From assembly GCA_964016985.1 (NCBI GenBank), contig OZ024831.1, positions 21,066,195 through 21,130,194 of the forward strand: a DNA stretch of 64,000 bases. The letters run 5' to 3'. The notes beneath the pieces were generated by a model. It was given only the letters and a program-made list of their open reading frames with translations, did not search any database and had not been told where the DNA came from. Position 1 is the stretch's first letter, and every line of letters starts with the position of its first letter. The DNA is from Anodontia alba (lineage: Eukaryota; Mollusca; Bivalvia; Lucinida; Lucinidae). Shown here in pieces: positions 19,691-28,631 of this stretch. The position numbers and the translations under genes were made by a program.

Positions 19691-20920
19691 ATATCAGACA
19701 TTTTGAGCAAACCTAAATCATTGCTCTAGGTAAAGAGGGCTATGCAAATAAATATTTTTCTTGTTTTTCCATGAAAACATGTAGTGTGTACATGTTAGAA
19801 GCACCTTGCAGAAATGCTTCTAATGAGTACTTATAACATGTTTCTGTGTTATTGTTTTAGAAGTTACATAGAATAGGGAAGATAAATAAAAAACCCATAA
19901 ATATATAATAACCTTTACTTATTTACTTGGATATTACATCCTGTGTTCATAGCTGTCTGTTACAGGACCACTAGCAACAAATAGGGTGGTGTGGTTTATC
20001 ATTTGCTTTCAACAATATTTCCATTACATCATGTTAGTGACTGGATGTAATAAGGAACTCATTGATGGCTTTTTAGATTGCTGACTTCCAGTCAATTGAT
20101 ATATTTTGCTGATTTAAATTGTGCTGACACCGGGCTGACCAGTCCTGATTCCTAGCTCTGCTTTCTTAATGCTGACCTGGAGTGAACAAGCATATACATG
20201 TAGTACCATTTAAACAGATCCACAAACTCTCTTGTATGAAACTGGATGATCTACCAAAGGGTGCTAGTGTACAGGAAAGCTTGCACATTATTATGAACAG
20301 AGATGAAGCAGAACAGGCTGCACATCTGTGCAGGGCTAGTCAGCATCTTCATAATATTTAATTTGAACTAGTCTGAACATCAGACAGTGAAGGATCTGGC
20401 CAAAGTTTGAAGGGCTGATCAGGACCTACACTACTGATGTGGCAATTTAAAGGTTTTTACAGTATGACAGATAAAAACTGTCAGTACTGTAGTCCCTCTA
20501 ACTTTTAAACTTTGTTCATTTTATTCTTAGATTATTTATGAGTATTGCTGACTTAGTGACAGTGCAGACCCTGATCAGACAGAGCCTAAGATCAAACTGC
20601 TCCTGTTTCTTGCAACTTCATTATAGTACTCTTGTCATTAAGACAGTATGTTATGAATAAGGAAAAAACAGCTAGGTAGCTTGTCAAACTAAAAACTATT
20701 CCACCCTGGTATAGGTGGTAGTGTGGTGGTAAGGGTCTTGCAACAGGTGGGAGAATGAGGTACATGTATTTAAATATTTCTTCTCTTACTGTGCTGTCAT
20801 TAGCTTTTTCCCTCTGACATCCCCTGTTTCTTGCTTTTTTCTTGTCTATGAGCAATTCTGTACCTTTTCTCTCTTTCTCTGGTAGATGACATAAAATAAC
20901 CCACAAGGGCTGACATTTTG
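19691..20920. other. 3' flank of URB2: hairpin remnant and unassigned sequence
   Basis: Bases 19745-19860 are a decayed hairpin MITE (AAACATGTAGTGTGTACATG and GAGTACTTATAACATGTTTC). The remaining sequence is AT-rich with scattered CTGATCAGG-type hairpin fragments (20270-20450). No gene is seen. Confidence 0.45.
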
Positions 20921-21118
20921 TTAACCTTTACCACTCTCTAGCTAATTTAGCAGATGACAAATTGAAGTTAATTTTCTTATTTTCCCAGAAAACAGGTCTG
21001 ATATTTCCATAGAGACAATTTTCATGAAATGTCAAAACCTGTTTTCTGACAAAAATAAAAAAACTATTTTAACATGCCGTCTGCTGAAAATTTTACCCAA
21101 AGTGCTAAGCATTTAACA
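20921..21118. mobile_element. Palindromic MITE (GTCATCTGCTAAATTAGC family)
   Basis: Inverted arms TTTACCACTCTCTAGCTAAT ... GCAGATGACAAATTG and CCGTCTGCTGAAAATTTTAC, with TTTCCCAGAAAACAGGTCTG / AAAACCTGTTTTCTGAC inside. Confidence 0.7.
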
Positions 21119-21497
21119 AGAATTCAAACAAACAGTTTCCACCCTGGTCAGAAATGTCTGTATTTGACAAAGTTCCAGTTGAATATAAATTTGGGTTTCT
21201 TCTTACAATGAGCAAAATCAAGACATGCTAGAAAAAAATCCTGTTTGTTAATTTTGCATTTCTTGATAGCTGTTCCAGTAACATTAAAGGGAATGGATGC
21301 ACCTTCAGGGGACACAACTCTGTCAAAATTGTTTTTGCCTCTTCTGAAAAGGTGTTGCTCTAAAAGTAAACAAATTACTTCCCTTTCAAGAATATTTCTT
21401 TTTAGAGTAGACCCCTTTTCAGGAAAGCAAGCAGGAAGTCACAAAAATAGTCTCTCATATAAAACTGGCAGAAATTCTACCAACTGTATCCAGTCCC

Positions 21498-21710
21498 TTA
21501 ACCCTTGTCGTGCTGAATAAATTAAGATGCCACACCCACTTCTAATTTTCAGCCAATCAGATTAATTGATTCGAATTTTTGATAGAAATTCACATATTTA
21601 ATGACAAACAGTGCAGATCCAGATCAGTTTGCTTCTTCAGAAGCCAACTGATCTGGATCTACACTGTTTGCTAAGACAGGGCATGTTGTGTTCAGCAAGA
21701 GAAGGGTTAA
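21498..21710. mobile_element. TTAA-bounded hairpin MITE
   Basis: Bounded by TTAACCCTTGTCGTGCTGAA and TTCAGCAAGAGAAGGGTTAA, with the CAGATCAGTTTGCTTC hairpin core. Confidence 0.85.
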
Positions 21711-21904
21711 AGAGAAAAGATAAAAAAGAAAAAAACTCGTAAGAGTAAATACCATACAAATATAATAGCTATACTTTCAGTGTATACAGATATTTATATT
21801 TCTTTAAAGCTATCACTGGAACTACAGACTAGACATTCAAAGTCTGTACAGTCATTTTTACACCTCTTGAATGTCTGAAATAGAAAAATTGAAATTCTGT
21901 ATTT

Positions 21905-22190
21905 CCTTTAACCGTTACCACTTTATGGGCAAATTCAGCAGATGACAGATTAGTGATATTTTTCTTATTTTTCCCAGAAAACAGGATTTGACATTTTATG
22001 CAAATTTTCTCCATTTCGAATGTCACAACCTGTTTTCTGGGAAAGAAAGAAAATATATTTCAAGATGTTATCTGCCGAAAATTTTACTACCAAAAAGTTG
22101 GAGAGGATTTGCATTAATTTCAAAAGCTGTTTTTTGGGAAAGTAAGAAAAATATTTCAATATGTTCTCTGCTGAAAATTTTAACTATTTG
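21905..22190. mobile_element. Palindromic MITE with a partly duplicated arm
   Basis: A full palindrome (CAGCAGATGACAGATTAGTG ... CAAGATGTTATCTGCCGAAA) is followed at about 22086-22190 by a second right arm (AAAGCTGTTTTTTGGGAAAG, then TATGTTCTCTGCTGAAAATT). The element appears to have a duplicated end. Confidence 0.6.
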
Positions 22191-22468
22191 GACAAACAGG
22201 GCTGAGCAAACATTGTACCCAGTAAACACATAACGTCACAACAACATCATTACAATGTTGCTGCAAAGTCACTACGTGTGAAATATAAAGCCATCTCTGA
22301 AAAATAAAAGAAAGAAAAAATAGAATGCCATCTGCTACATTTTAATTGTAAAAACACCCGTTTTAAATAAATAGTGGGTCCTTCCAACTATCAAAATGGA
22401 AGAGTCCATTGAGGTATCTAGGTGTCGATGGATTATTAAACCATGAGCAATATTATGTAAATTGCATC

Positions 22469-22642
22469 TTAACCATTTTCATGCTGAATAAATTCAGAAG
22501 TCACGCCCACTTCCAGTTTTCAGCCAATTAGATTATTTGATCCAGGTTGTTGATACAAAGTCACATTTTTAATGACAAATAGTGCAGCTCCAGATCTGGA
22601 TCTACACTGTTTGCAAAGGCAGGGCAGCAGGACCAGGGTTAA
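22469..22642. mobile_element. TTAA-bounded hairpin MITE, internally deleted
   Basis: TTAACCATTTTCATGCTGAA ... GGCAGCAGGACCAGGGTTAA with most of the hairpin arms lost (GCTCCAGATCTGGATC remains). Confidence 0.8.
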
Positions 22643-22760
22643 GATGAATAAGTACAACTATGGAGCAGTCTACAGTAGTCATAATTCCCCAGGCAAGCAA
22701 GAAAGGCCCTGGTCAGAATGTGAAGATACCCTGGCTTATCTTTGCCTTGTCTACTAATAT

Positions 22761-22958
22761 TTAACCCTTGTCCTGTTGAACCCGAATATGCCCTGCCTTC
22801 GCAAACAGTATAGATCCAGAGAAGCCAACTGATCTGGATCTGCACTGTTTGCTATTAAGTATGTGAATTTGTATTAGCAACCCCAATCAACCAATCTGAT
22901 TGGCTAAAAATTAGAAGTGGGTGTGGCATCTTAATTTATTCAGCATGACAAGGGTTAA
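22761..22958. mobile_element. TTAA-bounded hairpin MITE, reverse orientation
   Basis: TTAACCCTTGTCCTGTTGAA ... TATTCAGCATGACAAGGGTTAA; the GAAGCCAACTGATCTGGATC arm is kept and its partner is partly deleted. Confidence 0.85.
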
Positions 22959-22959
22959 G

Positions 22960-23635
22960 GTGGGTCCCTGTTTTGGCAATGTGTTGGAAATGGGGAAGTG
23001 ATTAAAGAAGAACTGAAGAAACAGACACATACAAGAAAGGAGAAAACCATAATCATTACGTTACATTTTTAGTAAAGAGCAACCTTATGCAAGTCTATTT
23101 AACCTAAATCTTCAGACAGACATGAGAAAACCCAGATCAGACACTGCAGAATGGGATTTGCCACACAGTCAGCATTATTAGACACAATTTATGAGGTAGT
23201 AAAATTTGCGTGTTAAAGTTTTTAGGTCAAGTATGATAAAGAAGTAAGGTATCCAAATATTTAGGGTAAGTCTGGTAAATCCACCTTTGTAATGTAAAAC
23301 AAATATTCATTTGCATCCCCAGTGTGTTGTTGTTTTGTGTTTTTAATAAGTATGGATATATACCTACATCTGCATACGGTAGCATTTCACCTGAAATTAC
23401 AATGAATAGAGCTTGGCAAATCTAGTCCCTATGACATTTACTTTTCTCCTAAATGATATGCACATGACCAGTATTAAAGGTCAGTCTGCTACTGTCAGGC
23501 AGGGCGGGGGCCAGAGAAAGAGACAAGCTATATGATACCTCTGCAGCAATGTTGTTATGAAATTAAGAGCTGCTCAATAGATTCTAAACTGCTAGGGAGA
23601 ATGAGGGATGTTGAAATTGTCATTACTGTAATAAC
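22960..23635. other. Unassigned intergenic sequence
   Basis: No gene, clear repeat or RNA was recognised here. Confidence 0.4.
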
Positions 23636-23745
23636 CCTAAACATTGGGACAGACAGACCTGAACAAATGATATAGACTCTGATCAGATGCCACAGAACAT
23701 GGCATCTGATCAGGGTCTACACTGTTTTCACTCAACCAGCAGAAT
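23636..23745. repeat. Hairpin (TGATCAGATGCC core), truncated
   Basis: AACCCTAAACATTGGGACAG, then an inverted ATAGACTCTGATCAGATGCC / GGCATCTGATCAGGGTCTAC. It abuts the retrotransposon at 23757. Confidence 0.6.
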
Positions 23746-23756
23746 TTTAGACACAT

Positions 23757-25580
23757 AAACAAGGGCAAAGGGGATGCTCTGAACAGAGGCAAATACAGGG
23801 GCTTGAAGTTGATTGAACAAGTAATGAAGGTGTTGGAGCATGTGGTGGAGGGGCTCATCAGGTAAAGAATTGAGATTGATGAGATGCAGTGTGGCTTCAT
23901 GTCAGGACGTGGCACTACTGATGCAATTTTTATTGTACGTCAGCTACAGGAGAAGCACTTGACTGCTAACAAGCCCCTCTACATGGCCTTCGTTGACCTG
24001 GAGAAAGCATTTGACCATGCCGCATCTGGTGGGCAATGCGCAAATTAGGAATAGATGAGTGGCTAGTGCGCTTGGTCCAGTTCATGTACAAGGATGTGAG
24101 AAGCAGGGTAAGAGTAGGCGACGGGTACAGCGAGGAGTTTGGTGTTGGAGTTGGTGTTGATCAGGGCTCTGTCCTGAGCCCGCTTCTCTTCATCATCGTG
24201 TTAGAGGCTCTATCCAGGGAGTTCCGTACAGGCTGTCCATGGGAGCTGCTGTATGCAGATGACTTAATGATCAGTGCTGAGTCGATGGAGGAACTGCTGG
24301 TAAAGTTGAAGACATGGAAATCAGAGATGGAGAAGAAAGGCTTGCGTGTGAACATGGGGAAGACAAAGATTATGGCGTCTGGCATGAATTTGGACCTATT
24401 GAAGAAATCTGGAAAGGACCCCTTTGGTGTCTGACAGACAGTAGTTGGTAACAATTCAATCTTCTGTGGGGGCTGCTTGTGTTGGATACACAAGAAACGC
24501 AGTGGCATAAAGGGCCCCTTGCGCCCTGACCCAGATTTCAGGTGCACCCGATGCCTGGGAACGGCACGGCCTATAGATGGAAGAACAGTGAAAGAGGTGA
24601 AGATTGATGATGAAAAGCTTGAGGCTGTCCCGGAGTTCTGCTATTTAGGGGACATGCTCTCTGCTGGCGGTGGTTGCGAGCTGGCTGCCGTAACACGCTG
24701 CAAATGTGCTTGGGGCAAGTTCCGCCAACTGCTCCCCCTTCCCACAAACCACAATCTGCCACTTCTGACAAGAGGTTGGGTGTATTCATCATGCGTAAGG
24801 AGTGTGATGCTGCATGCAGCAGAGACTTGGGCCATGACAGTAGCTACACTGAAGCCGGCCTCGGTGGCTCAGTTGGATGCGCCGTCCGACTGGAGATTAG
24901 GAGGTCGCGGGTTCAACCCCCGCCAAAGTCGGCAACATTCTTTTGTGGAGATTGATAATGAAATATTTTCTATGGTCATTCTCTCCCTTCTGCTGATTCA
25001 AGAAGGGCAGTTGTCAGTTTCTGGCAAAAGAAAGTGCACAATACTGGTTAACCGCTTAGAGGACTAAGCCTGCCCAGTAAACGTGAGGTTAGGTAAACTG
25101 ACTGTGCTCGACATGACCCCATTGGGTTGACTGGGTCGTAAAACCTCAACACAAACAAACAAAGCTACACTGAACCGCCTGCAGCGTAATGACCGCGCAA
25201 TGATCCATTGGATCTGTAAAGTCAAGGCAAAGGATGAAGTCATCTCAGACTCCCTTCTCTCAAAGCTTGGCATCCAGGACTTGGATGTGGTGCTCCGCAC
25301 CAGTAGAATGAGGTGGTTTGGACGTGTAGAGTGCAGCACAGGTTGGATTGCTAAGGTACGCAGGCTAAATGTAGTTGCACAGAAGAGACCCGGCAGACCA
25401 AAGAAAACGTGGGATGAAGTGTTGATGGACGACAGAAAGAAATTGGGAATGGACTCTGCTGATCCCCAGAACCGTTCTGCGTGGAGAGGACACCTCAGAG
25501 AAAGACTTGTCAAACAAGCCCAAACCTAGGTAGAGTAAAACCGGCTTTAAAATGGATATGATGATGATGATGATGATGAA
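23757..25580 (+). mobile_element. 5'-truncated non-LTR retrotransposon with a SINE inserted
   Basis: Reverse transcriptase domain: GLKLIEQVMKVLEHVVEGLI, GFMSGRGTTDAIFIVRQLQE, AFVDLEKAFD, QGSVLSPLLFIIVLEA and the catalytic YADD in LLYADDLM (near 24250). It has a Cys/His knuckle-like CGGCLCWIH segment (near 24470) and a C-terminal RMRWFGRVE ... KRPGRPKKTWDEVL stretch typical of non-LTR elements. A stop near 23860, a frame break near 24015 and a stop at 24432 disable it. No endonuclease domain is present, so it is 5' truncated. The 3' end carries a (ATG)n microsatellite (about 25557-25579), as in several non-LTR clades. Clade is not assigned. Confidence 0.9.
24854..25162 (+). mobile_element. tRNA-derived SINE inside the retrotransposon
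   Basis: The tRNA-like head has an A box, TGGCTCAGTTGG (24865-24876), and a B box, GGTTCAACCCC (24910-24920). Body and tail match 10172 and 19039, ending AACACAAACAAACAAA. A perfect 12-base duplication, AGCTACACTGAA, lies at 24842-24853 and 25163-25174. Confidence 0.95.
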
Positions 25581-25617
25581 ACAGGTAGTAAAATTGACTT
25601 TTTTTTTCAAATTTTAA

Positions 25618-25825
25618 TTAACCCTTGTCCTGCTGAACCCAGATATACTCTGCCTTTGCAAACAGTGTAGATCCAGATCAGTTCTGAAGAAGCCAGCTGA
25701 TCTGGATCTGCACTGTTTGCCATTAAGTTTGTGAAATATAGCAACAATCCTGATAAAAAAATTTGATTGGCTGAAAATTAGAAGTGGGTGTGGCATCTTA
25801 ATTTATTCAGCAGGACAAGGGTTAA
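25618..25825. mobile_element. TTAA-bounded hairpin MITE, reverse orientation
   Basis: TTAACCCTTGTCCTGCTGAA ... TTCAGCAGGACAAGGGTTAA: the outer 20 bases on each side are exact reverse complements. The inner hairpin has lost part of one arm. Confidence 0.9.
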
Positions 25826-26169
25826 GACAAGTATGTAAGATATAGCTTTCATATTTGGTCCACACCGCATTTCTGGAGAGCTGCATTGTCTTCTGACAAC
25901 TCTTGTTCTATCTTCTCCTACACTATTTGGATGGGTTTCAAGTAAATTTACTGTATACCCTTAGTATGTAAAATATAGGGCTACATCAGTAAATTAATCC
26001 TGATCTCTGGGGACTGTGGTGGGGCATAGGGGACTGGGGTCAAAATGTCAAAAGCATCGGGATTTATGATGATAGGTTATTGGCTTACACACTCTGGCTA
26101 ATTTTTATTTATTTTCACATATTCCTTATAAAATATAAAATAGAATGAACTGAATGAAACACATTACTT
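25826..26169. other. 3' intron/flank of the KKP-repeat gene
   Basis: No repeat recognised. If the donor at 26171-26170 (minus strand) is used, this is the start of a 3'UTR intron whose acceptor lies further left and was not found. Confidence 0.4.
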
Positions 26170-26171
26170 AC

Positions 26172-28631
26172 CAAATTTCAGTTCTTTTCAAAACCAATTG
26201 TTTGGTTTATTCCATCTAGGATACACAGGCTTGTATGGCATCTTGGGAGGAATTCCAGGATTTCTTGGTGGAAAACCAGGTTTCTTCATTGGAAAATAAG
26301 GCTTCATTGGAAAGATAGGCTTATTTGGAGGGATCATTTGTGCTTGTTTGGGATACATTGGTTTGTATGGTTGAACTTTAGGATTCTTTGGAAAAAATGG
26401 TTTCTTTGGTGGTAATAATTTCTTGTTTGGAAATAACGGTTTAGTTTGTGGGAGGACAGATTTCTTTGATGGATGAAATGGTTTCATTTGCCATATGGGT
26501 TGTTGATGTGACATGATCTGTACCTTTTTTGGAATGATTGGCTTCTTAGGTTGAAGTATCGGCTTCTTTTGAGGTATGATGGGTTTCTTTGGTGGAAAGA
26601 TTTGTTTCTTAGGCAAAATTATTGGTTTCTTTGGTGGAAGAATCGGCTTTTTACCTGGAAATATTGGTTTTTTCTTTGGGTTAGGTAATGGTTTCTTGCC
26701 TGGAAATGGTGATTTCTTAGGTAGTAGTATTGGTTTCAGTGGTGGAAAGATTGATTTCATGGTGGGAAGCATTATTTTCCTCGGTGACTTGAATGTAAGC
26801 ATTTTCTTTGATGGCAGAATACCTTTCTTGGTAGAAAAACTTGGTTTCTTTGGCAAGATTTGTTTTTTGGATAGAAATATTGGGTTGATTGGTAATACAT
26901 TTGGTTTAGTGGGTAAATATATTGGTTTCATTGGTGGCAAGATAGATTTCTTGTTTGGAAATATTGGCTTCTTTGGTGGGAAGATTGGTTTCTTGCGGGG
27001 AAATATTGGTTTTGATGGTAAAAATGATTTCTTTGGTGGAAAAAATGGCTTCTTTGGCAGCATGATTGGCTGTTTTGGTGGAAATATTGGCTTGATTGGC
27101 AGTACCTTTGGTTTAGTGGGTAAATGTATTGGTTTCATCAGTGGTAATATTGATTTCTTGGTTGGAAACATATTCTTCGATGAGAATTTTGGCTTCTTTG
27201 GTGGCAATATTGGTTTATTCTTGGGAAATATTTGCCTTGGTGGCAAAAATGGTTTCTTTGGTCGAAAAATTGGTTTCATTGGTGGCAAGACTGGCTGTTT
27301 TGGTGGAAATACTGGGTTGATTGGTAGTGCCTTTGGCTTAGTGGGTAAATGTATTGGTTTCATTGGTGGTAATATTGACTTCTTGGTTGGTAATATTGTA
27401 TTCTTCAGTGGGAAAATTGGTTTCTTATGGGGAAATATTGGCTTGGGTGGCAAATATGGTTTCTTTGGTCTGAAAATAGGCTTCTTAGGTGGCAAGACTG
27501 GCCGTTTTGGTGGAAATATTGGGTTGATTGGTAGTACCTTTGGCTTATTAAGTAGATGTATTGGTTTCATTGGTGGTAATATTGATTTTTTTGTTGGAAA
27601 CATTGTATTCTTCTGTGGGAAGTTTGGCTTCTTTGGTGGCAAGATTGTTTTTTTGTATGGAAATATTGGCTTAGCTGGCAAAAATGGTTTCTTTGGTCGG
27701 AAAATTGGTTTCTTTGGTGGCAAGACTGGCCGTTTTGGTGGAAATATTGGGTTCAGCGGTAATATCTTTGGCTTAGTAGATAGATGTATTGGTTTCATTG
27801 GTGGCAAAATTGATTTCTTGGTTGGCAATTTTGTTTTCTTTGGCAGAAATATTGGCTTCTTTGGTGGCAAGATTGATTTCATGTGGAAAAATTTTGGTTT
27901 TAATGGAAAAAATGGTTTCTTTGGTGAAAAACCTGGTTTCATTAATCCCACTGGAAGTACTTTAGGCTTATTGGGCGGCTGTATTGGTTTCATCTGTGGC
28001 ACTATTGACTTCTTGGGAGGAAAGTTTGTTTTCTTTGATGGAAATATTGGTTTCTTTGGTGACAAGATTGGTTTCCTGCGTGGAAACATTGGTTTATTTT
28101 GATGTAAAACTGGTTTCTTGTGTGGTTTTATTGGCATCTTTAGTGACAGGAATGGTTTCTTGGGTGGTAGTTTTGGCTTCATTGGAGGAAAGACTGTTTT
28201 CTTACTAGGAAATTTTGGTGTTGGTGGGAGGAATGGTTTCTTGGGTGTAAGTTTTGGTTTCTTAGGTTGCAAGAATGGTTTTATAAGTTTGAAGTTTGAC
28301 TTTTTGGGTGGCAGAAATGTCTTTTTAGGTGGAAATATAGTTTTCTTGGACATCAGGATTGGATTATTAGGTAGGAATATTGGCTGATTTTGTGAAGGGA
28401 CTGCTTTTACTGGTGGAAAGATTGGGACATTCTTTTTCTTTGGTAAAATGTGTAGTTTCTTCCGTGGTCTTACAAATGGCGGAGGTTGGTACATGAAAGG
28501 TGGTTGTTTTCTCTGGCCAAAGAAATGTCCTCCAAACCCTGGAGCACCTCCCTGGAATGGAAACTGGCCATGGCCACCCATATATTGTCTGCCTGGCACT
28601 GGTCCACCTCTGATCATAGGTACAGGAGGAC
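26172..28631 (-). CDS. Repeat exon of the KKP-repeat gene, with 3'UTR donor
   Basis: Acceptor ...TTTTTGACAG precedes base 28631. 813 codons run to TGA at 26190-26188, then 16 untranslated bases lead to a strong donor, G|GTAAGTAATG, at 26171. The coding sequence is repetitive at 21 bp and again at about 207-228 bp. The C-terminus (MPYKPVYPRWNKPNNWF) leaves the repeat. Confidence 0.85.

Noticed and set aside
24036..25529. Three plus-strand open frames with reverse-transcriptase motifs as host genes
   Set aside because: They are parts of one truncated, frame-broken non-LTR element with a SINE inside. Antisense frames at 24161-24547 and 25064-25513 are shadows.
26576..28102. 508-codon plus-strand open frame (GGKIGFFGG repeats)
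   Set aside because: It lies opposite the KKP-repeat exon, has no splice or signal context, and its openness follows from the repeat codons of the real strand.
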